NCBI RefSeq assembly: GCF_004337705.1 | Contig: NZ_SKBU01000006.1 | Location: 124,001-188,000, forward strand | Origin: Rubrobacter taiwanensis | Lineage (GTDB): Bacteria > Actinomycetota > Rubrobacteria > Rubrobacterales > Rubrobacteraceae | Length of the DNA stretch: 64,000 nucleotides | Direction of reading: 5' to 3' | Part shown: positions 17,302 to 25,895 of the stretch, piece by piece | Numbering within the stretch: the stretch's first letter is position 1 | Layout of the letters: every line of letters starts with the position of its first letter | Made by a program: the position numbers and the translations under genes | Notes under the pieces: model-generated | What the model saw: only the letters and a program-made list of their open reading frames with translations | What the model was told of the DNA's origin: nothing | Database searches by the model: none

Positions 17302-17832
17302 GTGAGCAGGCCATTGAGCGAGCACGAGGTGAGGTTGAGAGACGGAACGGCCGTCTCCGTGCGGCCCATCCGGCGCGAGGACACGGAGGCGCTGCGGAGG
17401 TTCTACGGCCGGCTCAGCGAGGAGACCATCCACCAGCGGTTCTTCGGCCCCTACCCGGAGCTGGACGAGGAGCGCGCCCGGTACTTCACGCACCTCGACG
17501 GCGAAAGGAGGTTCGCGCTGGTTGCCCTGGACCCCGAGAACCCCGGGGAGATTATCGGCGTCACCCGCTACGACCGGGACGAGGACGACCAGAGCCGGGC
17601 CGAGTACGCCGTGGTCGTGGAGGACGCCTGGCAGGGGAGGGGGCTGGGGACGGCGCTCACCCGGGCCATCGTGGACGAGGCGCGGGAGCGCGGGGTGCTG
17701 TGCCTGCACGCGCTCGTGCTGCCGGAGAACCGGCGCATGGTCCGGGTCTTGCAGGGGCTCGGTCTCCCGGAGCTCGTGCGCTGGCAGGACGGCGTGGAGC
17801 TCTTCGAGATAGACCTGCGGCCGGACGGCTAG
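17302..17832 (+). CDS. GNAT family N-acetyltransferase (AcuA-like by context)
   Basis: A 176-residue acetyltransferase with the acetyl-CoA loop WQGRGLGTAL preceded by AEYAVVVEDA. The N-terminal RDGTAVSVRPIRREDTEAL and HQRFFGPYPELDEERARYFTHLD segments resemble the Pat/AcuA-like lineage of protein lysine acetyltransferases. It converges on acuC, overlapping its end by 4 bp. In Bacillus, AcuA acetylates and inactivates acetyl-CoA synthetase while AcuC reverses this; the convergent pairing suggests the same job here, but that is inference. Confidence 0.82.
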   Translation: MSRPLSEHEVRLRDGTAVSVRPIRREDTEALRRFYGRLSEETIHQRFFGPYPELDEERARYFTHLDGERRFALVALDPENPGEIIGVTRYDRDEDDQSRAEYAVVVEDAWQGRGLGTALTRAIVDEARERGVLCLHALVLPENRRMVRVLQGLGLPELVRWQDGVELFEIDLRPDG

Positions 17833-18989
17833 CTCATCAGCGGCAGGGCCTTCTCCAGCACCTCCTCCACCGCCCGGCGGTTCTTCTCCGAGATCTCCTT
17901 CGCCCGCTCTATCGGGGGGTGGTCTTCGGGATCGTCGCGCATGAAGGAGGGGAGCGCGACCGGGCTCTCGGGCTGGTGGTCCCTTATCCAATCCTCCGGC
18001 ACCCGCTCGGGCACCTCCTGGTGAGAGACCGCCGCCCACACGAAGGTCCACGCCCGCGGCACCACGCGCCAGTGGTCGTAGCCCCCGCCGCCCAGAGCGA
18101 CCCAGCGCCCGCCGCAGAGCTCGTGCGCCAGCTCGTGCATCCTGTGTGGGATGTGCTCGTAGAGGCGGGTGGTGGCGGAGAGGTGCGTGAGGGGGTCCAG
18201 CCTGTGCCCGTCGACCCCGTTCTGCGAGACGATGATGTCCGGCCGGAAGGCGCGCAGCGCCTCGGGAACGAGCGCCTCGAAGCACTCGATCCAGGACTCG
18301 TCGTCGGTGAACGGCTCCAGCGGAACGTTGAGCGAGTAGCCCCGCCCGGCGTTCCGGCCCAGCTCGCCGGTCTCTCCGGTGCCCGGGAATAGGTAGCGCC
18401 CGGTCTCGTGCATGGAGACGGTGAGCACCTCCGGGTCGCTGTAGAACATCCACTGCACCCCATCGCCGTGGTGGGCGTCGGTATCCACGTACGCCACGCG
18501 GAGTCCGGGATACTCCTGCCTGAGCCGGGCGATGGCCACACCCGCGTCATTGTAGACGCAGAAGCCGCTCGCCCGCGAGCGCAGGGCGTGATGCAGCCCG
18601 CCGGAGATGCACATGGCGTGGGTCGCCTCGCCGCTCATGACCATCTCGCAGGCGCGCAGCGTGCCGCCGACCACGTACGCGCAGGCTGCGTGCATGTCCG
18701 GGAAGACCGGGTTGTCCGGCGTGCCGAGACCGTAGTGCACCAGGGTCTCGAAGTCCGTCTGCATCTTCCCCGCTTCCTGCACGCGCCGGATGTAGTTCAG
18801 GCTGTGGACGGTCTGCAGGTCCTCGACGGTAGCGGGTTCGGGTTTTACGAAGGAGTAGCCCTCAAAGAGCCCCAGCTCCTCGCACAGGCGCAGGGTCAGC
18901 CTCAGCCGCCGGGGGTTGAACGGGTGCTCGTCGCCGAACCCGTAGGCTTCAAGCTCCGGCGAGTGCACGATGGCCGCCGCGCCGCTCAT
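17829..18989 (-). CDS. acuC: AcuC histone-deacetylase-fold protein deacetylase
   Basis: A 386-residue zinc hydrolase. HDAC signatures: SGGLHHALRSRASGFCVYNDAGVAI (catalytic His pair), DTDAHHGDGVQWMFY (zinc Asp/His), SMHETGRYLFPGTGE, QNGVDGHRLDPL (zinc Asp) and LGGGGYD. In Bacillus, AcuC deacetylates acetyl-CoA synthetase. Its ATG overlaps the acuB stop (ATGA), so acuB-acuC are coupled; a longer upstream frame exists but runs inside acuB. Confidence 0.94.
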   Translation of the reverse strand: MSGAAAIVHSPELEAYGFGDEHPFNPRRLRLTLRLCEELGLFEGYSFVKPEPATVEDLQTVHSLNYIRRVQEAGKMQTDFETLVHYGLGTPDNPVFPDMHAACAYVVGGTLRACEMVMSGEATHAMCISGGLHHALRSRASGFCVYNDAGVAIARLRQEYPGLRVAYVDTDAHHGDGVQWMFYSDPEVLTVSMHETGRYLFPGTGETGELGRNAGRGYSLNVPLEPFTDDESWIECFEALVPEALRAFRPDIIVSQNGVDGHRLDPLTHLSATTRLYEHIPHRMHELAHELCGGRWVALGGGGYDHWRVVPRAWTFVWAAVSHQEVPERVPEDWIRDHQPESPVALPSFMRDDPEDHPPIERAKEISEKNRRAVEEVLEKALPLMS

Positions 18990-19624
18990 TCCTCTTCCTG
19001 CTGCGGGGGCCAGAGGATCCTGTACCCGGCGCTCTCCAGCTCCTGGACCACAGGAGTGGGGTTGATCATGGCCAGCCGCAGCACCATCGTCTTCTTGCCG
19101 GGGCTCTTCCCGGGTGCAGAGAGCACGCTCACGATGTTCACGTTCAGATCGCGGATGATCTCGGCCACCCCGGCGAGCGCGCCGGGCCGGTCTATGAGCT
19201 CCAGCTCCAGGCGGCTGCCGGGCTCGTGCGCCCCGACGAGCCGCATCAGCGCCCGCATCACGTCCGAGGACGTTATGATGCCCACCAGCTTCCCCCCGGA
19301 GACGACCGGCAAACAACCTATCCTGCGCTCGTTCATGTCCCGCGCGGCGTGCTCGATGGGGTCCAGCGGGTGCGCGGTAGTCACCTCCCGTCGCATCACA
19401 TCCTTCACCTTCAGCTTCTCCAGCGCGGCCGCCCGCTCCGGGTCGCCTGCCGGAGGGGCCGCGTCCCGCAAGTCGCGGTCGGAGATTATCCCCACCAGCC
19501 GCCCGTTCTCCAGCACCGGGAAGTGCCGGATGCGCCGCTCGCGCGACATCCGCAGGGCCTCGCCCGCCGTGGTCTCCGGCGTGACGGTGAGAACCTCCCG
19601 GGTCATGCAGTCTTCGACCAGCAT
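18986..19624 (-). CDS. acuB: AcuB-like CBS-CBS-ACT regulatory protein
   Basis: A 212-residue protein with two CBS domains (about 5-60 and 75-130: CMTREVLTVTPETTAGEAL, HFPVLENGRLVGIISDRDL, KVKDVMRREVTTAHPLDPI, LPVVSGGKLVGIITSSDV) and a C-terminal ACT domain (about 138-205, LELIDRPGALAGVAEII). This order is that of Bacillus AcuB. CBS pairs bind adenosyl ligands such as AMP or ATP, so it may report energy state to AcuC. First gene of acuBC. Confidence 0.92.
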   Translation of the reverse strand: MLVEDCMTREVLTVTPETTAGEALRMSRERRIRHFPVLENGRLVGIISDRDLRDAAPPAGDPERAAALEKLKVKDVMRREVTTAHPLDPIEHAARDMNERRIGCLPVVSGGKLVGIITSSDVMRALMRLVGAHEPGSRLELELIDRPGALAGVAEIIRDLNVNIVSVLSAPGKSPGKKTMVLRLAMINPTPVVQELESAGYRILWPPQQEEE

Positions 19625-19679
19625 CAGCTCACCCCTGCCCTTCTCTTTCCCTGCTACGCGGGAAAGTATGCCAGATTTC

Positions 19680-19702
19680 GGGGGCCTGGCGCGCCGGCCC
19701 CC
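19680..19702 (-). terminator. GC hairpin after the anti-sigma gene
   Basis: GGGGGCC at 19680-19686 pairs with GGCCCCC at 19696-19702. It lies downstream of the anti-sigma gene and upstream of acuB, both on the minus strand. A second small stem (GCTCCG/CGGAGC) is next to it. There is no T-run, as is common for high-GC terminators. Confidence 0.4.
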
Positions 19703-19729
19703 TCGCTCCGGTCGGAGCGGGCCGCAAGC

Positions 19730-20395
19730 CTACAGCTCCGAGCTCAGCACCACCTCTCCGGCCTCGTCGGTAATGGAGACGGAGCGGGCGTCCTCGCGCA
19801 ACACGGCCCCATTGAGCTGGCAGTCCACCTTGACCTCCCCCACCCCGATAAAGGTGCCGGCCGGCACGAGTTCTCCGTCCGCGCGTTCGAGGGTGACGGT
19901 GTAGACCTCGCCGGGCTCCAGGCCTTTGATCTCCAGCAGCAGCTCCGTACCCCAGGTGTGAGCGACGACGACGGACTTCTCCACCGTTATCTCTTCCCGC
20001 GCCACCACGAACTCGATAGGCTCCTCGTCTCCGAGACCGAACTCCTGCGGCTCGTCGTCGGCGACGATCGCAAACACCCCTAGGACCGCCAGGAGGACGA
20101 GTGCGGCAGCGATGCCGGCAACCGCGACCGCCCGCCGGACTCCCGCACCCCCGGTATCTCGCTTCGCGACTCTGGAGACCACGCGGTCCTCGAGGTCCGG
20201 GGGCGGCGACTCGTCCGGCCTCACGCCGGACTCGCCCAGCGACTCGACGACGGCCCGAAGCTCGTCCACCTCGACCCGGCAGCGGTTGCAGCCCTCCAGG
20301 TGCCGGCGGAGCTCGGAGCGCTCCGGCTCTTCGAGCTGTCCGAGCAGGTACGCGCCGATCAACTCCCGGTAGCGCCGGCAATCGTTAGCGCTCAT
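19730..20395 (-). CDS. zinc-finger anti-sigma factor (RskA-type)
   Basis: A 221-residue single-pass membrane protein. The N-terminal ZAS motif is H32-x3-C36-x2-C39 in RRHLEGCNRCR, with C6 upstream. A transmembrane helix covers about 88-111. The external C-terminal domain (about 115-221, ELLLEIKGLEPGEVYTVTL) is the RskA beta-domain. It should hold the sigma factor encoded immediately upstream until a membrane signal releases it. Its ATG overlaps the end of the sigma gene by 11 bp. Confidence 0.92.
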   Translation of the reverse strand: MSANDCRRYRELIGAYLLGQLEEPERSELRRHLEGCNRCRVEVDELRAVVESLGESGVRPDESPPPDLEDRVVSRVAKRDTGGAGVRRAVAVAGIAAALVLLAVLGVFAIVADDEPQEFGLGDEEPIEFVVAREEITVEKSVVVAHTWGTELLLEIKGLEPGEVYTVTLERADGELVPAGTFIGVGEVKVDCQLNGAVLREDARSVSITDEAGEVVLSSEL

Positions 20396-20966
20396 CCGAC
20401 CACCCCATTTCCTCGAGCGTGAGGCGCAGAGATTTTAGCGCGTAGTACATGCGGCTGCGCAGCGTGCCGGACGGCACCCCGAGGTCTTCGGCGACCTCGG
20501 AGTACAGCCGGCCCTGGTAGTACACCTCGAAGATGACGCGCCGGTGATCCTCGCTGAGGCTCTCCAGGGCCTCTCCCACCAGCAACGCCCGCAGGGTCCG
20601 CTCGGCCGGGTCCTCGACGGGCCCGCTGCTCTCTTCCCCACTCTCACTTCCCCCTCTTGTCCCCGGTGGCCGCGCTGCTCGCTTCCGGGCTGCATCAACC
20701 ACCAAGTTGCGTGCGATGGCGAAGAGCCACGTCCTCATCGAGCCGCGTTCGGCGTCGAACCTCTCGCGGGAGCGCCACGCCCGCACGAAGGTCTCCTGCA
20801 CAACCTCCTCGGCCAGCCCCCGGTCCCCGAGCGACCGCAGCGCCAGCCGGTACAACTCCCCGGCGTGCTCCCTGTAAGCGGCGCGGATCTCCTCTTCCCC
20901 AGTCCGCGCTGCGCGCAGCCGGCGCAGCCGCCCTCCCAGGGCACGGAACCTCTGCGGCCGCTTCAT
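20385..20966 (-). CDS. ECF subfamily RNA polymerase sigma factor
   Basis: A 193-residue sigma factor with only regions 2 and 4. Region 2: YRLALRSLGDRGLAEEVVQETFVRAWRS...TWLFAIARNLVVDAARKR. A variable Gly/Ser/Glu linker follows. Region 4: LESLSEDHRRVIFEVYYQGRLYSEVAEDLGVPSGTLRSRMYYALKSLR. Coupled by overlap to the RskA-type anti-sigma gene, so it is probably SigK-like and controlled by proteolysis of that partner. Confidence 0.95.
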   Translation of the reverse strand: MKRPQRFRALGGRLRRLRAARTGEEEIRAAYREHAGELYRLALRSLGDRGLAEEVVQETFVRAWRSRERFDAERGSMRTWLFAIARNLVVDAARKRAARPPGTRGGSESGEESSGPVEDPAERTLRALLVGEALESLSEDHRRVIFEVYYQGRLYSEVAEDLGVPSGTLRSRMYYALKSLRLTLEEMGWSDER

Positions 20967-21062
20967 GCACCACCGTCTCTCACGCGAACAGAAACACCTC
21001 CGGGTCCGCCACCACAGGTATGGTAAATGACGGGCCGGAGGTCCCGCTCCTCGGTGGCGGAG

Positions 21063-21089
21063 GGAGGGACTCCGGACCGGAGCCCCTCC
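21063..21089 (-). terminator. strong hairpin after the DUF4394 gene
   Basis: GAGGG-CTCCGG pairs with CCGGAG-CCCTC across a 2-nt loop with one unpaired base on each side. It sits 21 bp past the stop of the minus-strand DUF4394 gene, in the 144-bp gap before the sigma gene. No T-run. Confidence 0.45.
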
Positions 21090-21110
21090 CCGCGGGTGAT
21101 CGGGTTCGTA

Positions 21111-22064
21111 TCAGATCTCGCCGCGCCGCCGGACTCCGGCCGCAATGGCCGCCAGGACGACGAGGGCCACCCCACCGAAGACTACTACCGGAACCACGGG
21201 AACTCCGCCGGTATCCGGCATGGTCATCGTGGGTATGGCGAGGTCGGTGACGACCTCGCCGCCGCCGATGGCGCCGATCTCGGTCACCGCTCCGGAGGAG
21301 AGGTCCAGGGCGTAGAGCACGGACCCCATCTCCGACTCCAGGGCCACGAACGCCTCGTCCGCGCCGCTCAGGGTGGTGATATCGAAGCCGACGTTGCCGG
21401 TCGTGGGCGCCCCGATCTCACCGACGGTGTTGAGGACGCCGTCGTTGGGCGGGTCCTGGATGACCAGGATGCCGAGCGCGGAGTCTATGTCGTAGAGCGT
21501 GGTCTCCTCCACGTCCGGGAGGTTGTTGGTGTAGGCTCCGGCCACGACGGTGGGCTGCGCGCCCGCGTTGGGGTCGTCGGCGGCGTAGGCCAGCTCCTCG
21601 TCGACGTTGGTCTCTATCCCCGCGTCCAGCTCCGCCAGGCGCAGGTTCTGCCCGGCGTCGCTTACGACGCGGATGGCATCGGCGGACGGGTTGAAGTCCA
21701 CCTCGAAAGCCGAACCCTCCAGCGGCTCGGTGACCTGCCCCTGCTCCGTTACCGCGCCGGAGGCCGGATCCACGGTGTAGACGGCTCCGCCGGCCCCCAA
21801 AGCCCACAGCTCGCCGGTCGCCGGCCGGAAGTCTATCCCGAGGATGTCCTCTCCGGCCTCGATGGTCACGCGGTCGGTGACCGTCCCGGGATTACCCCGG
21901 TCGAAAGCGATCAACTCGTTCGACGGCGTAAGCCCCCACACAACCCCGCCGCCGCTCTGGGCCGCAGCCCCCGCGGCTCCCCAGACCATTAGCGCCAGCA
22001 CGACGCCCGCCGCAACCAGCGGTTTTGTCAGCCCTAGACGCCACCTGCCAACAGCCCAACTCAC
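21111..22064 (-). CDS. DUF4394 secreted protein with MPDTGG sorting-like tail
   Basis: About 317 residues from GTG 22064, chosen because GTGAGGTG lies about 10 nt upstream; an in-frame GTG at 22100 has no ribosome site. A signal peptide (KPLVAAGVVLALMVWGAAGAAAQ) is followed by beta-propeller-like DUF4394 repeats (VVWGLTPSNELIAFDRGNPG, ILGIDFRPATGELWALG, AFEVDFNPSADAIRVVSD). The tail reads MPDTGG, then a hydrophobic helix and ARG-like RRRGEI, the layout of an LPxTG wall-sorting signal with Met for Leu. No sortase is encoded in the window. A small protein at 42681 has a true LPDTGG tail. Confidence 0.8.
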   Translation of the reverse strand: MSWAVGRWRLGLTKPLVAAGVVLALMVWGAAGAAAQSGGGVVWGLTPSNELIAFDRGNPGTVTDRVTIEAGEDILGIDFRPATGELWALGAGGAVYTVDPASGAVTEQGQVTEPLEGSAFEVDFNPSADAIRVVSDAGQNLRLAELDAGIETNVDEELAYAADDPNAGAQPTVVAGAYTNNLPDVEETTLYDIDSALGILVIQDPPNDGVLNTVGEIGAPTTGNVGFDITTLSGADEAFVALESEMGSVLYALDLSSGAVTEIGAIGGGEVVTDLAIPTMTMPDTGGVPVVPVVVFGGVALVVLAAIAAGVRRRGEI

Positions 22065-22202
22065 GATCTGACACCTCACTTTCTCTAGAGGACTTTGCAC
22101 TGGGGTATACGGAGTTACACCTGCCCGTGTTCAAGAGCGGCGGGTTCTCAAAAGAAAAGAGAGCGCGTAGGCTGACGCGAGCGCCCGCTTCCTGAGTACG
22201 CC

Positions 22203-22334
22203 TGCTGCACCCGGTGGGCCGGGCGAGCAGGCTGGATGAGGTGGCCTCGGCTGTCGCCTACCTGCTCTCGGAGGAGGCGAGCTTTATCGACGGGGCCATC
22301 GTGCCCGTGGACGGGACGTTCGGCGCTCGAGCGC
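22203..22334 (+). pseudogene. C-terminal remnant of a short-chain dehydrogenase/reductase
   Basis: The plus-strand frame reads HPVGRASRLDEVASAVAYLL then SEEASFIDGAIVPVDGTFGA, which is the conserved C-terminus of SDR enzymes (P-x-GR-x-x-x-x-E-V-A...G-x-x-x-x-VDGG). Nothing of the Rossmann fold or catalytic Tyr-Lys remains upstream, where the DNA belongs to the DUF4394 promoter region. Decayed fragment. Confidence 0.7.
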
Positions 22335-22356
22335 AACCCCGAAGAGAGATGACGCT

Positions 22357-22502
22357 AGTGCCCGACCCAGGCCTCGGGGTAGCGGGTCAGCTCCCTGACG
22401 GCCTCGGGCAGCTCGCCCCGGACCAGGTCTTCGAGCGTCACGGACTCCAACACCGCCCGCAGACTGGCGCGGACGGCGATCCAGACCTCCTGCAGATGCT
22501 CC
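22357..22502 (-). repeat. 146-bp partial copy of the Rrf2 gene 3' end (copy 1)
   Basis: This stretch repeats 29606-29751 with only about four differences by eye (about 97% identity), same orientation, 7.2 kb apart. It encodes the last 48 or so residues of the Rrf2-type regulator (HLQEVWIAVRASLRAVLESV and LEDLVRGELPEAVRELT) without the DNA-binding half. It lies between the SDR remnant and the broken GntR gene. Confidence 0.9.
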
Positions 22503-22542
22503 AGAGGGGTCTGGGTCGCGGCCTCGCAAAGCCCCCGTGCGC

Positions 22543-23305
22543 TCAATCCTCTACCCCCTTTACCCCGCGCGTCTCGACCAGCACCCTTATGGCGTCGCCC
22601 CGGAAGTAGGAGATGCCCCACTCGGCGGGCGTCCCGTCCCCGAACACGTCGAGGGCTTCGACCCTGAGCAGCCCGACGCCGGCCGGCGTTCCCAGGCAGC
22701 GGGGGATCTCCGGGTCGGCGGGCTCCATCTCGAAGACCGAGCGCGCCCTGTAGAGTTCGAGCCCGTAGTGGGCCCGCACGAGCTCGCGTGCCGAGCGGAA
22801 ATCCCGCCGTAACAGGTCGCAGATCCCGGGTAAAAGGTCCTCCCGGAAGTACTTGATGCCGTAGACTAGCGGTATCTCACCAGCATAGCTGACACGTTCG
22901 AGCACCACCAGGAGGGCGCCGGAAGACACCCCCAATCCATCCGCCGACCGCCCGTACATCCGGACCCTCCGGACGCCCAGGACCTTCTTGCAGGGCTCGA
23001 AGCCGACCCGGGCGACCGACTCCGAAAAGCCCATCTTCTCGGCGACCCGGTAATCTATGCAACCCGGCCGCACGAAGCTGTTCTTCCCCCCTAACCCTGT
23101 ACACCAGGCCCTTGTCCTGAAGGTGTCCGAGGGCCCGGGCAGCCGTGTGCCGGTTGACGCCGTGGTGTCCGGCCAGTGCGTGTCCGGTTGGCAGCCGGTC
23201 TCATGACCTGTAGTCGCCGCGCAGGATGGCCCTCTCAAGCTCCTCCGCGAGCTGCATGTAGCGGGGCACCGCGGGCGTGCGGCCCTTCTTCGTATCTATC
23301 GTCAC
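22543..23305 (-). pseudogene. broken HutC/PhnF-type GntR regulator
   Basis: From GTG 23305 (GGGAGG site upstream) the frame gives PRYMQLAEELERAILRGDYRS and a TGA. Downstream, DRLPTGHALAGHHGVNRHTA and ARALGHLQDKGLVYRVRG continue the GntR helix-turn-helix, then a frameshift leads into an intact UTRA domain (NSFVRPGCIDYRVAEKMGFS...LVYGIKYFREDL...EWGISYFRGDAIRVLVET). So at least one stop and one frameshift break a regulator of normal design. UTRA regulators of this type bind GTxTAxAC operators; such sites exist at 23339, 27241 and 29582. Confidence 0.85.
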
Positions 23306-23338
23306 CGATTTGAAGCCTCCCGGCGGGACTTGGGAAGA

Positions 23339-23354
23339 GGTTGTCTAGACAACC
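23339..23354. promoter_or_regulatory. HutC-type GntR operator, perfect 16-bp palindrome
   Basis: GGTTGTCTAGACAACC is a perfect inverted repeat 34 bp upstream of the broken gntR start. Its core GTCTAGAC fits the GT-N-TA-N-AC operator of the HutC/PhnF subfamily. Position suggests autoregulation when the gene was intact. Confidence 0.75.
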
Positions 23355-23387
23355 TCGCTCTGGACCCGAGCGAGTCCGGGCCGGGCT

Positions 23388-24161
23388 TCACGACAGGCGC
23401 TCCAGCCCGGAGGTTCGCCCGTCCTCTATGCTGAGCAGCACCGCGCCGAGCGTAATCGGGCCCGGGGCCAGCCTGAGAGAGTCTGGAGTGGCAGGGTCTT
23501 CTCCTTTGAGGCGAGCAACGAATTGCCCGGGATCGATACCCGCGAGACCGCCCGAGGGACCGGTCATCCCCACGTCGGTGACGAGGGCCGTTCCCCGGGG
23601 TAGCAGGTGCAGCGGCAGGGTGGGTTCGTGAGTGTGGGTACCCAAAACGGCAGCGGCCTCCCCGTCCACCGCGAACGCAAAGGCCTGCTTCTCGAGAGGC
23701 GATTCGCTGTGGAAATCCACGATTGCTGTGCCCCGCGGCCGGGCGGCCAGCCAGGACTTGTAGGCTGGCAGGGCTTCGGGGACGGCGCTGGCGCCGGCGA
23801 GGTTGATCACGGACACCGGCTCTCCGGTGACCTCCAGAGAGAGGATGCCTTTCCCGGGGGTGCCGGCCGGGACGTTGTGGGGTCTGAGGACCCGGGGATG
23901 TTCCAGGACGGTCTCGCTATGGGGACCGTCCCAAGAGTGGTTGCCGCCTGTAATCACGTCCACCCCGGCTGCAAACAGGCGCTCGACCAGCTCGACGCTC
24001 ATGCCGAAGCCGCTCCAGACCTCAGAGCCGCTGACGAGGCAGTTCTCGGCGTTGGCTACCACGAGGTCCGCGCCGTGCTCCTCGCGGAGAGGCGGCAGCC
24101 GCCGGGCCAGGTAGTCAACCGCCCCGGGTCCCACAATGTCCCCGATGAAGATGACGTTCAT
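23388..24161 (-). CDS. YmdB-family metallophosphoesterase
   Basis: A 257-residue protein of the YmdB / TIGR00282 family, whose Bacillus member hydrolyses 2',3'-cyclic nucleotides. Metal-ligand motifs: FIGDIVGPGAVDYL (Asp), NAENCLVSG (Asn/Glu), GGNHSWD (Asn-His), VDFHSESPLEKQAFA, and GTHTHEPTLPLHLLPRGTALVTDVGM (His-x-His). Length is normal. ATG 24161 overlaps the stop of the permease gene upstream, so it is the last gene of the ABC importer operon; an enzyme acting on what the importer brings in is a reasonable inference. Confidence 0.88.
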   Translation of the reverse strand: MNVIFIGDIVGPGAVDYLARRLPPLREEHGADLVVANAENCLVSGSEVWSGFGMSVELVERLFAAGVDVITGGNHSWDGPHSETVLEHPRVLRPHNVPAGTPGKGILSLEVTGEPVSVINLAGASAVPEALPAYKSWLAARPRGTAIVDFHSESPLEKQAFAFAVDGEAAAVLGTHTHEPTLPLHLLPRGTALVTDVGMTGPSGGLAGIDPGQFVARLKGEDPATPDSLRLAPGPITLGAVLLSIEDGRTSGLERLS

Positions 24162-24988
24162 CCCTTCACGGCTCCTTCCAGGATCACGTTGAGTATCTGC
24201 CGGCGGATGAAGAGGTACGCCAGCAGGGTGGGCAGCGTTGCTAAGGCGGCCGCGGCCATTATAGTGGACCATTGGATGCCACCCTCGCCGCTGGCGAACT
24301 GGGCGACGCCCACGGTGAGGATGTGCATCTCGGGGTCGCGGGCGATCAGGAGCGGCCAGACGAACTCGTTCCAGGTGTTGATGAACACGAAGATGGCTAG
24401 GGCCGCTATCGCCGCTCTGTTCGCCGGCAGCACCACCCGCCAGATGATCGTCCACTCGGCTGCTCCGTCGATCCTTGCCGCCTCGATGATGCTCTGCGGG
24501 AAAGATTTGAAGTGCTGCCGCAGGAGAAAGATGCCGTAGGCGCTCGCTATCTGGGGCAAGATCATGCCGGGGTAGGTGTTCAAGAGGTCCAGCCGGCTCA
24601 TCAGGATGTAGTTGGGCACGTAGAAGACCACGAACGGCACCGGCAGCGTGAGCAGGAAGGCCGCGAACAGCAGGTTCGCGGCCCGCGAGTCGTGGCGGCT
24701 GAAGAAGTAGGCGGCCGGCACGGCAATCGCCAGCTGCCCCAGCGTCACCCCGCCGGCGAACACTACGCTGTTGACGAACTGGCGCGCTACGTTCGCCGTC
24801 CGGAAGACGTTGGCGTAGTTCTCCAGAGTCGGCGCGAGCGGGAGGGGATTGAGGGGATCGGTAAAGACCAGCTGCGGGGGCTTGAGGCTCATGCCGAACA
24901 TCCACACCAGCGGCACGAACGTGACCGCCACCGCCAGGATCAGAACCGCGTGAGCCGCCAGGCGGTCAGGGTAGCTCCTAGCGGTCAT
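24158..24988 (-). CDS. ABC transporter permease, MalG/UgpE type
   Basis: A 276-residue inner-membrane permease with six helices. The EAA loop that contacts the ATPase is EAARIDGAAEWTIIWRVVLPANRAAI. The N-terminal helix and VFVPLVWMFGMSLKPP are typical of the carbohydrate-uptake-1 family. Overlaps its neighbours on both sides. No ATPase gene is in the operon, so it presumably uses a shared MsiK-like ATPase encoded elsewhere. Confidence 0.93.
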   Translation of the reverse strand: MTARSYPDRLAAHAVLILAVAVTFVPLVWMFGMSLKPPQLVFTDPLNPLPLAPTLENYANVFRTANVARQFVNSVVFAGGVTLGQLAIAVPAAYFFSRHDSRAANLLFAAFLLTLPVPFVVFYVPNYILMSRLDLLNTYPGMILPQIASAYGIFLLRQHFKSFPQSIIEAARIDGAAEWTIIWRVVLPANRAAIAALAIFVFINTWNEFVWPLLIARDPEMHILTVGVAQFASGEGGIQWSTIMAAAALATLPTLLAYLFIRRQILNVILEGAVKG

Positions 24989-25895
24989 AGGTCAGGCTCC
25001 GGTCCAGGATCCTGAACTGCCAGACGGCCGCTCCCCCGAGGAGCAGCATGAGCATCACCGCCTCGGCGCCCGCCTTGCCGATCTGGAAGAACTGGAAGGC
25101 GCTCTGGTAGGTGGCGTAGAGCAGGTTGTTAGAGGCGTCATTCGGCCCGCCGCGGGTGAGGATCTCTATCGGGACGAAGGCGTTGGGCAGCGCCTGGAGG
25201 ATGGCGGTGAGCATCACGAACAGGACGGTGGGCATCAGGAGCGGTATAAGCACCCAGCGCACGAAGGACCACCCCGCGGCTCCGTCCACCCTGGCAGCCT
25301 CCAGGTACTCTTTAGGGATGGCCATGAGCCCGGCCAGGGCGATCAGGTAGTTGAACCCCATAAACTTCCACGCCGTGATAACCCCGATAGATCCCAGGGC
25401 AGTGGCCGGATCGTTGAGCCAGTTGTTGCCCGGAACTCCGAAGAGACCCAGGAAGGCGTTCAAGAGCCCGCCGGTCGGCAGGTATATGTACTGCCACAGA
25501 AGCGCCCCCACCGAGACGGCGACCACCGTGGGGGTAAAGATGAGCGACTGGTAGACGTCGCCGCAGCGCCCGCCGAGCTGCAGGGTGAGCATCGCGAGCC
25601 CCACGGGCAGCAGGAAGTTGCCCAAAAGCGCGATCGCGATGTAGAGCAGGCTCTGGAAGAGGAGGCGGTAGAAGGCCGGATCGGCGAACCGGGAGGCGAA
25701 GTTCTCCAGGCCCACGAAGGTCATCTGGGGGCTGACCATGTTCCACTCGAAGAAAGAGAGGAAGGTAACCAGGACCACCGGCCAGTAGACGAACAGCCCC
25801 AGGAACACGGCGGCCGGAAGCACCAGCAGGTAAGGCCGGAGCAACTTCAGCCGGCGCGGCCGGGAGGAGGACTTGGAGGTGGCGCCGTAGCTCAA
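24978..25895 (-). CDS. ABC transporter permease, MalF/UgpA type
   Basis: A 305-residue permease with six transmembrane helices and the EAA loop EAARVDGAAGWSFVRWVLIPLLMPTV. The N-terminus (LRPYLLVLPAAVFLGLFVYWPVVLV) is typical of UgpA-like subunits. Its ATG overlaps the binding-protein stop (ATGA) and its own stop overlaps the second permease, so the four genes are translated in tandem. Confidence 0.93.
   Translation of the reverse strand: MSYGATSKSSSRPRRLKLLRPYLLVLPAAVFLGLFVYWPVVLVTFLSFFEWNMVSPQMTFVGLENFASRFADPAFYRLLFQSLLYIAIALLGNFLLPVGLAMLTLQLGGRCGDVYQSLIFTPTVVAVSVGALLWQYIYLPTGGLLNAFLGLFGVPGNNWLNDPATALGSIGVITAWKFMGFNYLIALAGLMAIPKEYLEAARVDGAAGWSFVRWVLIPLLMPTVLFVMLTAILQALPNAFVPIEILTRGGPNDASNNLLYATYQSAFQFFQIGKAGAEAVMLMLLLGGAAVWQFRILDRSLTYDR

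Noticed and set aside
23170-23210. In-frame TGA in the gntR helix-turn-helix (GDYRS-TGA-DRLP) as a selenocysteine codon, since selAB and tRNA-Sec are present
   Set aside because: The position is a structural turn, not a redox site, no SECIS-like hairpin follows, and the gene also has a frameshift further on. A decayed gene explains all.
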